From: Microbacterium salitolerans
GTDB taxonomy: Bacteria > Actinomycetota > Actinomycetes > Actinomycetales > Microbacteriaceae
Length of the DNA: 64,000 nt
Reading direction: 5' to 3'
Assembly (NCBI RefSeq): GCF_019720895.1
Contig: NZ_JAHKSH010000004.1
Location: forward strand, 461,716 to 525,715
Shown: positions 43,809 to 52,963 of the stretch, piece after piece
Layout of the letters: each line of letters starts with the position of its first letter
Position numbering within the stretch: the stretch's first letter is position 1
The notes under the pieces: model-generated
Told to the model about the DNA's origin: nothing
The model's database searches: none
What the model saw: only the letters and a program-made list of their open reading frames with translations
Position numbers and translations under genes: made by a program

Positions 43809-44725
43809 CAGACGCCCGTCACCTTCACCGCAGCGCGCGGCTCCTGGACCATCGGCACGCCGGACTTGCGCACCTGGACCTGCCAGCCGTCACGGTCCTC
43901 GAGGCGGAACTGCTTCGTCTCGATGCCGAGGGGATCCGACACGTCGCCGAGGTAGCCACCGCCGAGGCGCTCGAAGCCGATGGAACCGAGCGCCGTGCTG
44001 TCGAGCACCATGACCTCGGTGCTCGCCGGCAGGTTCGTCGACTTCAGCAGCGTGAGGCCGGCGACCTCGAGCACGTTGCCCTTGCCGATGATGTCGGGCG
44101 TGCCGACGGCGCCGGCGAAGGTCTTCGCGATCGAGCCGACCAGACGCGCCCACTTCTCGGGACGGGCGACGACGGTGTTGGCGACGTAGCCCTCGTTCTG
44201 CTCGTCGATCGCCGCGCCCGACAGGAGCAGGTCGAGGAACTGGTCAGCGCCGGTGGTGTTCCACGCGGCGGCCGCGGCCTGCTCCTGGGTGACGGTCGAG
44301 CCGACCGCCGACATGACGAGCGAGTCGAAGTGGAACACTGCACGGTTCGCCATGCGGCGCAGCTTGCGGGCCACGACGTCGAGGCGGTTTCGGGAGACGT
44401 TCTGGTCCGACACGCGGGATGCGAAGCCGCGGTTGATCGCCTCGGCGAGCTGCGGGTCGCCGTCGGCGTCGTCGATGAGCTTGTACTCCGACAGCTCATC
44501 GACGGCTTCGGGGTCGTCGTCGACCATGATCGGGTCGTCGACCTCGTAGACGGCCGCGCCGGATCCGGTCATGTCGACACGGCCGGTGAGGATGTGACCA
44601 CCGATGAGGCGCTGCTCGGCGATGCTGCGCACGAGACGCTGCACGATCACCGGGTTCTTCATCAGGTAGTCGACGGTGAGCTTGCTGTCGGCGAGGCTCG
44701 GGGCGGAGGGTGCGTAAGTAGGCAT
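43808..44725 (-). CDS. Major capsid protein
   Basis: 305 aa. VDYLMKNPVIVQRLVRSIAE, FHFDSLVMSAVGSTVTQEQA, ANTVVARPEKWARLVGSIAK, VMVLDSTALGSIGFERLGGG and the C-terminal WQVQVRKSGVPMVQEPRAAV follow the pattern of HK97-fold actinophage capsids, with the P-domain near the end. It follows the cement protein as usual. The N-terminal scaffold is not fused. Confidence 0.85.
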   Translation of the reverse strand: MPTYAPSAPSLADSKLTVDYLMKNPVIVQRLVRSIAEQRLIGGHILTGRVDMTGSGAAVYEVDDPIMVDDDPEAVDELSEYKLIDDADGDPQLAEAINRGFASRVSDQNVSRNRLDVVARKLRRMANRAVFHFDSLVMSAVGSTVTQEQAAAAAWNTTGADQFLDLLLSGAAIDEQNEGYVANTVVARPEKWARLVGSIAKTFAGAVGTPDIIGKGNVLEVAGLTLLKSTNLPASTEVMVLDSTALGSIGFERLGGGYLGDVSDPLGIETKQFRLEDRDGWQVQVRKSGVPMVQEPRAAVKVTGV

Positions 44726-44738
44726 GGAGGTCTCTCTC

Positions 44739-45098
44739 TCAGCGCAGGAACTTGACGGGGGCGAGCTCGCCCGAGGAAGCGTCACCGAGCGCGACGCCGA
44801 GGAGGACGTCGGTGCTGTCGGTGCCGGCCGTGTAGACGGCGACCTGTCCGTCTGCGGCGGCCTTGACGAGGTCGCCCTGTGCGATCGCGGCGGATGCGAC
44901 GAGTCGCTGGACGCCGCCGCTGTAGACGGTGACGTGGTCGCCGGATGCGGCATCGCGGGCGGCGACGCCGATGACGGTCGTCGCGTCCGCGCCGGCGGGG
45001 GTGCCGGCCGCGGTGACGATCTGACCACCAGTGACGTCGGCGGTCGCGACGATGGTGATCGCCGCGCCGGGGTTGTGCTTCGGCAGGTAGCCAGGCAT
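44739..45098 (-). CDS. Head decoration (capsid cement) protein
   Basis: 119 aa, Ala/Gly/Val-rich beta barrel: GYLPKHNPGAAITIVATADV, VIGVAARDAASGDHVTVYSG and GQVAVYTAGTDSTDVLLGVA. These are typical of DUF2190/lambda-D-like cement proteins that stabilise heads, located between protease and capsid genes. Confidence 0.75.
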   Translation of the reverse strand: MPGYLPKHNPGAAITIVATADVTGGQIVTAAGTPAGADATTVIGVAARDAASGDHVTVYSGGVQRLVASAAIAQGDLVKAAADGQVAVYTAGTDSTDVLLGVALGDASSGELAPVKFLR

Positions 45099-46303
45099 CA
45101 GCGTGCTCCGTTCGTGAAGCCCATGCGGGCAGCGAAGGCGGCGACGGCGGCGTCGTCGGCGGCGGCGACGGTCTCGCCGTCAGCGTCGAAGCCGGCCTCG
45201 TCGACGGGGATCGTGTTCTCCGCGAGCTCGTCGATGACGGCGCGGGTGCCCTCGGGGTCCGCGTCGTAGAGCTTGACGAAGTTGTCGCGACGGGCGGCGG
45301 CGAACTTGCCGCGACTGATCGCGTTGTCGATGTAGCGGTCGCGCTCCTCGCGCTTCTGCTGCTTGCGAGCCTCGACGCCGGCCTGCGCCTGCGTGCGGAG
45401 GTCGTCGAGCGCGGAGGCGTCGATGGTGACGACACCGTCCGGGAGCTGCGGGGTCGGGCGGGCGGCGACGGCCGACAAGATCGCCGTCTCGTCCGCGTCG
45501 TCGGTAAGCCCGAGGGAGGCTCGCATGGTGTTGAGCTGGTCGTCGCTGAAGGCCACGGCCGTCTCCTTTCCTGTTGGGGTGCCGGACGCGGACGCGACCG
45601 GGGTCGGGATGGTCGAGGCCACGCGGAGGGTGGTGGAGTCCTCGACGTCGTCGAGATCCGCGTCGAGGTCTCCGCCGGGAGTGGCGGTCTCCCCGGCGTC
45701 GGGGATGACGGCGATGCGGTCGGCGAGGCCGAGCTCGACGGCCGCCTGCGAGTTGAGCCAGGTCTCCTCAGCGAGCAGCTCGGCCCATTCCTTCTCGCCG
45801 GCCTTGCCGGTGTAGATCTCGATGAGCGTGGACTCGAAGCTGTCGAGCACGCCCGCGGTCTTTCGCAGCTCGGACGCGTTGCCGAGCGCGAACGACCACG
45901 GCGAGTGGATCATCATCTGCGTGCCGGGGCTCATGACCGTCTCGTCACACCCTGCGGCGATGACGCTGGCGGCCGAAGCGGCGAGCCCGTCGACGACTGC
46001 TGTGACGGTCGCCTTGTGTGCGCGCAGCATGTTGAGGATCGCCACCGCCTCGGCGACCTCGCCGCCAGGGCTGTTGATCCGCAGCACGATGCGCTCGACC
46101 GTGCTGGGCAGCTGGTCGAGCACTTCGCCGATGTCGGACGTCGAGACACCGAACCATCCCGAATAGCTGTCGATCGGTCCGTAGAGCCGGATCGTCGCGA
46201 CCTCACCGTCACCGGTGGGGTTCGGGGTCGTGACCGCGTTGAAGAACTCCGCCTTCGTCTTCGGTGGCGTCCGGTCCCCCCAGTAGCGGTTCTCCCACTT
46301 CAT
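45098..46303 (-). CDS. ClpP-type prohead protease fused to scaffolding region
   Basis: 401 aa. Residues ~40-190 are a ClpP-like S14 protease: INSPGGEVAEAVAILNMLRA, VDGLAASAASVIAAG with the catalytic Ser, and MMIHSPWSFALGN with the His. The remaining ~200 residues are acidic and helical (RKQQKREERDRYIDNAISRG, AARRDNFVKLYDADPEGTRA), as in phage scaffold segments. Protease and scaffold in one chain would process itself during head maturation. Confidence 0.88.
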   Translation of the reverse strand: MKWENRYWGDRTPPKTKAEFFNAVTTPNPTGDGEVATIRLYGPIDSYSGWFGVSTSDIGEVLDQLPSTVERIVLRINSPGGEVAEAVAILNMLRAHKATVTAVVDGLAASAASVIAAGCDETVMSPGTQMMIHSPWSFALGNASELRKTAGVLDSFESTLIEIYTGKAGEKEWAELLAEETWLNSQAAVELGLADRIAVIPDAGETATPGGDLDADLDDVEDSTTLRVASTIPTPVASASGTPTGKETAVAFSDDQLNTMRASLGLTDDADETAILSAVAARPTPQLPDGVVTIDASALDDLRTQAQAGVEARKQQKREERDRYIDNAISRGKFAAARRDNFVKLYDADPEGTRAVIDELAENTIPVDEAGFDADGETVAAADDAAVAAFAARMGFTNGAR

Positions 46304-47664
46304 GCGTTCTCCTCCTGGTTGGCTGCGGCGAGCGCGGCGGTGGTCGCGGGCGGGAGGCCCAGCGTGGAGCGGATGAACTTCTCGAGGTCCTCGTCGCCGT
46401 GGATGACACCGGACTGGATGAGGGAGGCGATCGCGGTGAGGATCGACTCCTGTCGGGATCCGATCTCGTCGAACACGATCCGAGGCGCTGCGACGTCGGG
46501 GCCGTAGTTGATGTCGACGAGGTCTTCGACGACGTGCTTCGTGGCGGTCGAACGAATGTTCTCGGCGACGGCTTGGATGCTCAGGGTGAAGAAGTCCGCG
46601 AAGGTCGACCCGAGGGCCCAGCTGCCGGTCTGGCTTCCGAGGTTGAGGAAGTGCGCGAGGACGCTGCGGCTGATCTGCTCGTCGTGGTACTTGATCTTCT
46701 CGAGGATGTTCGGGAGCGATCCGGTCACGCCGACCAGCTCGAACTTGGCATCCTTCGCGAGCGAAACTCCGGAGTTGTCGCCGGCCTGCACGCCGGCCGC
46801 GATGTCGAGACCGGCGTCGAGCGAGTCGGGACTGTTGTCCGCGGCGGTATGTACGGGGATGCCGAGGCCGTTGCGTTCGACGACCTGCGCGTCGATGCGG
46901 AGGAAGCGATCCTTCAGCATCACGTTCTTGTAGGCCGAGCGCAGCACGCTCTCGCCGATCCAGTTCCCGCCCTTTCGGCGGTTCGTGTAGACGACGAGTC
47001 GGTCGACCGGGAGCGTCGTCCCATCGATCGAGACGTACCCGGTGAGGCGGTGGCTGTCGGTCTGCGTGGCGTACTGCTGCACGCCGATGAGTCCCCCGTC
47101 GGCGGCGACCTTCCACGCGGCGATCGTGCGTGCGGGGCGGTAGCCGAGCTTTCGGAGGTGGAACAGTCCGTCGCCGCCCTCGTCGATGGACCGGGGCCGG
47201 TAGTAGACCTGCTCGAAGACGGCGTGCCCGAACTGCAGGTGATCGGGCACGACGACGGCGAGGTGCTCGGTCCACGAGAAGCGACCGCGCGTGCGCGTCG
47301 AGGGGACGCTGTTCTCCTCGCCGACGATCGGGAGGCCGAGGTCACGGGACACGTGAGCGACCACCTCGGGGTCGCATCCTGTCCCGTCGATGCGCCAGCC
47401 TGTGCGCATGATCGGCGTCGCGATCGCGCTGAGCACGCTCGACGCCTGCGCATCCTGGCGGACCATGTTCTCGAACACCTGCACCGACTCCGGCCAGCGC
47501 AGTTCCGGCGTGGGCTCGTTGGTGAGATCGGTCCACCACGAGTCCGCCGACTCGGTCGTGTAGCCGCGCTCCCGCGTCGCCGCCGAGGCCGGCACGAAAT
47601 CGGCCTTCACACGGCGAGCGCGGTCGACGCGAGACTGGATGCGGGGTGCGGGGCGACGAGCCAT
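46300..47664 (-). CDS. Portal protein (DUF935 / Mu gp29-like)
   Basis: 454 aa. MARRPAPRIQSRVDRARRVK start behind AAGGGGA. RWPESVQVFENMVRQDAQAS, GTGCDPEVVAHVSRDLGL, WTEHLAVVVPDHLQFGHAVF and NWIGESVLRSAYKNVMLKDR match the DUF935 portal family. It forms the DNA channel at the packaging vertex. A longer in-frame extension to 48006 overlaps the terminase and is not used. Confidence 0.85.
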   Translation of the reverse strand: MARRPAPRIQSRVDRARRVKADFVPASAATRERGYTTESADSWWTDLTNEPTPELRWPESVQVFENMVRQDAQASSVLSAIATPIMRTGWRIDGTGCDPEVVAHVSRDLGLPIVGEENSVPSTRTRGRFSWTEHLAVVVPDHLQFGHAVFEQVYYRPRSIDEGGDGLFHLRKLGYRPARTIAAWKVAADGGLIGVQQYATQTDSHRLTGYVSIDGTTLPVDRLVVYTNRRKGGNWIGESVLRSAYKNVMLKDRFLRIDAQVVERNGLGIPVHTAADNSPDSLDAGLDIAAGVQAGDNSGVSLAKDAKFELVGVTGSLPNILEKIKYHDEQISRSVLAHFLNLGSQTGSWALGSTFADFFTLSIQAVAENIRSTATKHVVEDLVDINYGPDVAAPRIVFDEIGSRQESILTAIASLIQSGVIHGDEDLEKFIRSTLGLPPATTAALAAANQEENA

Positions 47665-47684
47665 GCGGTGTCCCCTTTCCAGAG

Positions 47685-49274
47685 TCAGAAGCCGGAGTTG
47701 CGCGGGTCGAACCCGCCGGAGCGGCGTGGGCGGAAGTGGCGCGGCTGTGAGGCGTCGCTGTGGTCGCCGCGACGGGCGCGACGGGACACGGCTGCGCGTT
47801 GGGTCTTCTTCGCGATATCGAGACCGTGGGCGGCCCATGTCGCGGCAATCACGGAACCGGAGGTCTCGGGCGTGGAGCGCTGCCAGGTCGTGGATCCCTG
47901 CACGGTGCGGGTCTCGGCGGCCGCAAATGCCGCGGTGAGGACGAGCCCGCCGCGGTGGTAGATCGTGGGCGGGCTGGCCTCGAAGCCGTCGTAGAACTTC
48001 CCCCACGCCGCCGTGACGTCGGCCGCTTTGAGGAGCGTCATCGGGATGCCGGCGTCGCGCAGCGGCCCGATGAGGGTATTGGCGGGGCCGGCGGGGTCAA
48101 GGATCACGCCGAGGTTGTCGTGCTCGGTCGTGACGCGCTTGAGGGTCTCGACGGCCCATCCGACGCCGCGCTCGTCGGCGATGCACTCGATGTGCTTTGC
48201 CCCGTCGCTGCGCAGGCCGGCGACGGAGATCGCAGTGCTGCTGCGGTCCATGCGGACCTCGACGGAGAACATCACCGGTCCGACCATCTCCGAGTACCCG
48301 TCGGTCGCGGCGTCGATGCGGCGCTGCGGGATCGCCCAGTCCTCGCCTTCCTCGCGCGGGTAGTCGCCCACGCCGAGGCGCTCTGCTGCGAACCTCTTCG
48401 GGTCGAGGTCCGCGCCCATCGCGACGTACTCCTGCGCGATGAACTCCTGAGCGATGCGGATCCCGAAGGCGGGATTCACGCGCGCCCACACCGTGGGGTC
48501 GGCGGGGTCGTCGACGTCGAGGTCCGCGGCGAAGCGCGCCATGAGCAGGCGCCGCTCCTTCGCGTCGCCACCTTCGTTGCGCAGCGCCATCTCGTTGCGC
48601 TGGCGACGCACGAGGCGGCCGAGGATGGTCGACGACCGCTTGCCGGCGGATCCGCCGTACCAGATCTGAGGATCGCCGCTCATGGACTTCGCCGCCATCG
48701 CGGGGAACAGCGCGGCGACGTGATCGTCGCGTGCGCCCTGCACCTCGTCGATGATCACGCAGTCGCCGGTGAGGCCGCGGCCGCCGTCAGGCGTCCGCGT
48801 GCGGAACTGGATCATCGCCCCGGAGTGGAGGATGATCGCTTCCTTGCCGTTCGCGGACGGGGTGCCCTTGACCTCTCGCTTCAGGTCGGGCGCGTGCTCG
48901 ATGAGGCTGACCATGCGGCGGTACGCCTGGATCGCGGTCTGGCCCTTGTGCGCGGAGTAGACGATCAGCTGCTCGCCGAACACGAACAGGCCAGCCAGCG
49001 CGCGCAGCTCGAAGATGACGCTCTTGCCGTTCTGCCTCGACAGCTCGACGCCGGCTTCGTACGCGGCCCACTTCGAGCCGCCTTCGGGCATGCGGCGCCG
49101 GCCGAGGCCGTGCCTGAGGAAATCGATCTGCCACGGGTCGAGCTGGATGCCAACCATGTCGGCGATCTCGAGGGCGGCGTCGACGTCGGAGTAGTCGACG
49201 TCGGTCGGCGTCAGCAGATGTGTCGGAGTCTGCGAGCCGACCAGCGGCTCATCCCGGATCGCCTCCTGCAGCAC
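47685..49274 (-). CDS. terL: Terminase large subunit
   Basis: 529 aa. Packaging ATPase: Walker A-like ELSRQNGKSVIFELRALAGL, Walker B GDCVIIDEVQG, coupling motif region PQIWYGGSAGK, and a C-terminal RNase H-like nuclease with VEVRMDRSSTA and GVILDPAGPAN acidic residues. GTG 49274 has GAGGAG nine bases upstream within the TerS gene; the genes overlap by 26 bases. The frame is open further upstream but lacks a start with a ribosome site. Confidence 0.93.
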   Translation of the reverse strand: MLQEAIRDEPLVGSQTPTHLLTPTDVDYSDVDAALEIADMVGIQLDPWQIDFLRHGLGRRRMPEGGSKWAAYEAGVELSRQNGKSVIFELRALAGLFVFGEQLIVYSAHKGQTAIQAYRRMVSLIEHAPDLKREVKGTPSANGKEAIILHSGAMIQFRTRTPDGGRGLTGDCVIIDEVQGARDDHVAALFPAMAAKSMSGDPQIWYGGSAGKRSSTILGRLVRRQRNEMALRNEGGDAKERRLLMARFAADLDVDDPADPTVWARVNPAFGIRIAQEFIAQEYVAMGADLDPKRFAAERLGVGDYPREEGEDWAIPQRRIDAATDGYSEMVGPVMFSVEVRMDRSSTAISVAGLRSDGAKHIECIADERGVGWAVETLKRVTTEHDNLGVILDPAGPANTLIGPLRDAGIPMTLLKAADVTAAWGKFYDGFEASPPTIYHRGGLVLTAAFAAAETRTVQGSTTWQRSTPETSGSVIAATWAAHGLDIAKKTQRAAVSRRARRGDHSDASQPRHFRPRRSGGFDPRNSGF

Positions 49275-49710
49275 GTCGTTTCTCCTCACGCTTGCGTCGC
49301 AGGTCGTCCATCCGGCCGGTCGCGTCCTGCTGCGGCTCGGCGTTCTGTTCCGACGCGCCACCCGTGGGCTGCCGCGCTTGTCCCACCCAGACAGCGGCGG
49401 GAGTCTTCGCCCACCGGTTCGGGAAGCGACGCTCGAGGAACCAGCGATGCGCGTCGGATCCGCCCTTGACCTGTTTGAGCGCGTCGAGCTCGGACAGCGC
49501 CATCGCACGGTCGAGGTCGCGCACGTACTGCGCGACGAGTGCGCCCTCCTGCGTGTCGAACGCGCTCGAGCCGTTGGGCGTCGACTGCCCTTGTTCGATC
49601 CACGCGTCGTGCTCGTCGGCCGTGATCCCCGCGGCGAGCGCCGCTCGGTGAGGCTCCATGCCGAGCAGCACGGCCTCGATGATCATCTCGGCTGCGTCTC
49701 GGTCGAACAT
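49249..49710 (-). CDS. terS: Terminase small subunit
   Basis: 153 aa. HTH-like N-terminus (AAEMIIEAVLLGMEPHRAAL ... AGITADEHDAWIEQG), helical middle (YVRDLDRAMALSELDALKQV), then WFLERRFPNRWAK, a segment common at the C-terminal side of TerS proteins. Binds phage DNA and hands it to TerL. Overlaps the TerL start. Confidence 0.85.
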   Translation of the reverse strand: MFDRDAAEMIIEAVLLGMEPHRAALAAGITADEHDAWIEQGQSTPNGSSAFDTQEGALVAQYVRDLDRAMALSELDALKQVKGGSDAHRWFLERRFPNRWAKTPAAVWVGQARQPTGGASEQNAEPQQDATGRMDDLRRKREEKRRAAGGDPG

Positions 49711-49712
49711 GG

Positions 49713-49967
49713 TCACCAGATCCGGGATGGCTTGTAGCGCTCGAGGGTGGACTTGAGCTTGGCGCCGGCGCTGCGGTTGCAGCTGGCGTGCTCGATTCGG
49801 TCGCCGACGGCGTGGGAATCGAGGGCGTGGTCGATGGTGTGGCCGAGGTCGAGGTCGTCGGACGCAAGCATCACATCGCCGCAGCGCGGGCACGGTGTGC
49901 CGTACGCGGCGGGGAGGAGTTCCTCGCGGCGCTTCTGGTGCTCGATGCCGTAGGTGGGATCGGCCAT
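49713..49967 (-). CDS. HNH endonuclease
   Basis: 84 aa. CPRCGDVM, DLDLGHTIDHAL and IEHASCNRSAGA form a short HNH fold with two CxxC-like zinc ligands and the active-site His. HNH enzymes next to terminase genes in cos phages assist DNA packaging by cutting at cos. A PATYGIEH-like start with normal spacing after the gap. Confidence 0.85.
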   Translation of the reverse strand: MADPTYGIEHQKRREELLPAAYGTPCPRCGDVMLASDDLDLGHTIDHALDSHAVGDRIEHASCNRSAGAKLKSTLERYKPSRIW

Positions 49968-50403
49968 GTCTTCCCTCCCGACGGGTCGGCGTAGGAGGCG
50001 CTCTGAGCGGTCGAGATGCCGAGGGGGTCGGATCTACCCGGTGGCCGCTTGCTGTGGCTTCCTGCGGGGCTAGGAGCGTTTCTCGCGGGGACTTCTCGGT
50101 CGACCCGGGGAGAAAAAGAGTGGATGGGCGGGATCTGGGAGCTGCGCGAGAGCCCGGATTTTTTCGAGGGGTGGCCGGCGTGACGACAATTCGTCGAGGG
50201 GTGGGGAGAAGTCCCAATGCGCGTGCGCACACGCACACGTGCAACTTGGGGGCTCGCCTCCCGGATGCATCGCTGCGTCCGGGAGGCCCTCGTGACCCAC
50301 ACGGAGCGGACATGCGAAAGGCCCGAACCCATTGGGTCCGAGCCTGATCGCAACTATCGCGCAAGCGAAGCGTACCACGCGACAGCGAAGGTGGTGAAGA
50401 AGG
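49968..50403. promoter_or_regulatory. Gene-free junction between early and late genes, with two hairpins
   Basis: 436 bases without a credible gene. On the minus strand it holds a terminator-like stem at 50345-50319 (AGGCTCGGACCC with GGGTTCGGGCCT, two G-U pairs, then TTT) and a 13-bp stem at 50286-50256 (GCCTCCCGGACGC type, one G-U). The late-gene promoter and the cos site probably lie between these and the HNH start, but I see no convincing -35/-10 or cos motif. Confidence 0.55.
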
Positions 50404-51573
50404 TTATCCGGGGTGGCGGGAGCCGGCGAGGCGGGCTGCCGCCTTGCGGTCGCGGACGGCGATCACCTCGGACTCACGCACTCGGCCGGCGAGCACCGTG
50501 ATGTCACCTGCTCGCTTCCACGTCTGCAGCGCGCGGTGTGTGCGACCGACGAGCTCGGCCGCCTCAGTGAGCGTCAGCCACCGTTCGGGTGCCGTCCGTG
50601 TGGCAGCTGCGGTCGTCGGCGCTGCCGCGTCAGCTGCGGGCGGTGGGGTGCTGCTCGCGTCCACGTCGTCGGCCCAGTAGCGGCCGGCGTCCGTCGCGAT
50701 CAGGCCGCGGCGTGCACGTCGGCGGATGGTGCCCGGGGTGACCCGGCCACGGCGTGCGGCCTCGGCGAGGGTGAGCCACCGCGGGTCGTGGGGCCGGACA
50801 TCGGCGGGCGGTTCCTCGGCGAAGTAGCCAGCCCACAGCCCGCCATCGTCGTCGGACGTGGCGATCCAGTCGCAGGTCTCTGACAGGCAGGCGTAGCGCT
50901 CCGGTCCCCCACGGCGGCGAGGCGGCGAGATCTGGACCTGGCGCAGGTGGCACTCCGGGCACAGTGCATCAGCCGTGCGCCCGCGCTCCTCGAGGGGCCA
51001 GCGTGCCACGACGTCAGCCACGGTCCAGAACGGATCCCCGCTGTTGCGGTCGACCGTGACCGCCGCGAGGGAGAGGATCGACTCGCGGTCGTTGGCGATC
51101 GCATCGAACTGCTCGAGGATCACCTCCGCCGAGGCGTGCACCGCAGCGTGAGCCGTGGCCGCGTCAGCGCCGGCTCCGAGGCCGGGCACGCGGGGCGGGA
51201 GTGTGTCTCCGCCGAGGATGTACTCCCAGGCTCGAAGCGCCCGCACGACGTCGTCTGAGGCCGTGATCAGGTCCGCAGCCACTGGGGCCGGCAGGTCGGG
51301 GCGGGAGGAGTGGACGAACATGCCGTCGAACGCTCGCGCCTTGGTCGGGTCGGCGATGCTGCGCAGGTGACCGATGGCGTCGCCCGCGTCCTCGAGCAGC
51401 CGGCGGATCGTGCGCCGGCACGGCTCGCAGATCAGCGCGCCGTCTGCGGCAGGACGGGGCGCACAGCCCCGGCAGACCGAGGGATCGTCGTGGCCGTGGC
51501 GGGCGTTCGGGCAGGCGGCCCAGTGAGCTCCCTTCGTCGCGCAGCCACGGATGCAGGACCGATCATCAGTCAT
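50404..51573 (-). CDS. Zinc-finger and HTH DNA-binding protein
   Basis: 389 aa. N-terminal cysteine knuckles (CIRGCATKGAHWAACPNARH, CRGCAPRP, ICEPCRRTI), a helical middle, another CPECH...CLSETC pair, then two helix-turn-helix units, LTLAEAARRGRVTPGTIRRR and LTLTEAAELVGRTHRALQTW. It is the last early gene before the junction. A transcriptional or replication role is likely. RBS GAGGAG precedes ATG 51573. Confidence 0.65.
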   Translation of the reverse strand: MTDDRSCIRGCATKGAHWAACPNARHGHDDPSVCRGCAPRPAADGALICEPCRRTIRRLLEDAGDAIGHLRSIADPTKARAFDGMFVHSSRPDLPAPVAADLITASDDVVRALRAWEYILGGDTLPPRVPGLGAGADAATAHAAVHASAEVILEQFDAIANDRESILSLAAVTVDRNSGDPFWTVADVVARWPLEERGRTADALCPECHLRQVQISPPRRRGGPERYACLSETCDWIATSDDDGGLWAGYFAEEPPADVRPHDPRWLTLAEAARRGRVTPGTIRRRARRGLIATDAGRYWADDVDASSTPPPAADAAAPTTAAATRTAPERWLTLTEAAELVGRTHRALQTWKRAGDITVLAGRVRESEVIAVRDRKAAARLAGSRHPG

Positions 51574-51607
51574 GTCGCGCTCCTCGAGGTCAGGGCCAGC
51601 ATCGGTG

Positions 51608-52336
51608 TCAGAACGCACCGGCGGGATCCCACCCTGTGTCGAGACCGTCGAACTCGACGGGGCGGGAGGTCTGCTCGAAGTGGGCGGCGAGCTTCGTCTC
51701 GTAGACCCGTTCCTGCAGCCAGACGTCCCTCCTGAGCCGAGCATCTCTGCAAGGACCACAGGCACCCGAGTGACCATCCGGATGATCCAGGCAGCCAATC
51801 GGCGGAGCATCCAGCAGTGTCGGACGTTCGGGACGGTCGGGCATCTCGCGGCGATCGCTCTCGACCGCTGCCCACGCCGCTGCTCGCGCTGCCTGCTCCG
51901 CTCGCGTCTCCTCGCGTGCACGCTCCCACGCCCGCGCACGCCCGCTCGCGCCCGCCCTCCCCACAGCCATGGACGTCCACGGAAGATCGTGGAGCGCCTC
52001 CTCCGGCTCGCTCCCGGGCGGGGGCGGCGTCGTGATCCTCACCCCGCGCGGGTCCGCTTTCAGCGGGCGCATGAGGGCGATCCACTCCCGACCGCTCGCC
52101 TGGTAGATCGTCAGGAAGCCAGTCTCGTCCAGCACGAGCAGGTGCTGGATCACCAGCTCCGTCGCGTCCTGCCCCGGATACAGCATCCCTGCGATCACCT
52201 CCGGGTCGAGCTCCATCCGCCCCGCGATGTCCGTGTGCAACCACAGACCCATCGCTGTCGGCTTCGCGTCGTGAGGGACGCGACGGAACTCCGGCGCCTG
52301 CAGGTCCTCCGGGCTGATCATTCGCTGCTTCGACAT
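51608..52336 (-). CDS. Putative replication-associated protein
   Basis: 242 aa. MSKQRMISPEDLQAPEFRRV and the following winged-helix-like part (LDPEVIAGMLYPGQDATELV, HLLVLDETGFLTIYQASGRE) resemble actinophage replisome-organiser-type proteins. An Arg/Glu coiled coil and a C-terminal CGPCRDARLRRD follow. A frame from the upstream gene also stays open across this region but it lacks coding character. Confidence 0.55.
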   Translation of the reverse strand: MSKQRMISPEDLQAPEFRRVPHDAKPTAMGLWLHTDIAGRMELDPEVIAGMLYPGQDATELVIQHLLVLDETGFLTIYQASGREWIALMRPLKADPRGVRITTPPPPGSEPEEALHDLPWTSMAVGRAGASGRARAWERAREETRAEQAARAAAWAAVESDRREMPDRPERPTLLDAPPIGCLDHPDGHSGACGPCRDARLRRDVWLQERVYETKLAAHFEQTSRPVEFDGLDTGWDPAGAF

Positions 52337-52793
52337 TCCACTCCGTACCTCTCGCGAATCCCTCGATGCACCTATCGAGGGCGAAATTGAGGTCGTACTC
52401 CGCGACCTCGAAACATTCGGTCCAGCCCTTCCCACCGATGAGGAAGGGCGTCGCCTCTCCCCCATTCCGGAACGCAGCCGGGAACCATCGACGCAGCACA
52501 CGCAGCGCCTCTCGCTCCCACGTTGCATCCGTGCCGCGGGCCTCGACGATCACGTGCGCACCGCGCTCGACCATGAGCGTGATGCGACGACGACGCCACG
52601 CGCGCCCGATCTTCAGCACGCCGAGACCGGGGCCGAACACGTCAGGCCAATAGACGACGTACGTGATCGCGTACGTCGGCATCTTCCCCATCACCGGGAC
52701 CCCACCGGACGACCGCGGCGAGCGCAGCGTGTGCAGGTCGGGGTCGTCGATGTCGGGGGCGAGCGTGTGGTGCTCGAGGAGGTTGCTGCTCAT
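52318..52793 (-). CDS. GIY-YIG/T5orf172-like protein with apparent frameshift
   Basis: Frame from ATG 52793 reads YAITYVVYWPDVFGPGLGVL, KIGRAWRRRRITLMVERGAH and GWTECFEV, like small actinophage GIY-YIG-related proteins. At the GGG run 52360-52362 the frame runs on without a stop to 51570, across the next gene. A -1 shift there instead gives CIEGIRERYGVECRSSE and TGA at 52320-52318, a natural end that overlaps the next start. I read it as a one-base deletion or a sequencing error; coordinates assume the shift. Confidence 0.5.
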
Positions 52794-52963
52794 CGGTCGT
52801 CGGTCCTTCCTGTGTAAATGTCTCGGCTGCGCTTGTGGTGGTCGCGCCGGCGGTTGGTGCGGATGGTGTTGCGGATGCCGACGATCAGGGCGATGGCGAT
52901 GACGGCGGCGATCACGGCGATGAGGATGGCGAGGGCCCAGAGGATGACGTCGAGCGGGGTCAT
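52790..52963 (-). CDS. Small single-helix membrane protein
   Basis: 57 aa starting MTPLDVILWALAILIAVIAA, one long hydrophobic helix and a basic, Arg-rich C-terminus (RTNRRRDHHKRSRDIYTG). Overlaps both neighbours by four bases. Function unknown. Confidence 0.55.
   Translation of the reverse strand: MTPLDVILWALAILIAVIAAVIAIALIVGIRNTIRTNRRRDHHKRSRDIYTGRTDDR

Noticed and set aside
51570-52793. A 408-aa protein from the GIY-YIG-like frame
   Set aside because: After about residue 150 the translation is Arg/Gly/Ala-rich shadow sequence opposite a well-formed gene at 51608-52336; a one-base shift explains the end better.
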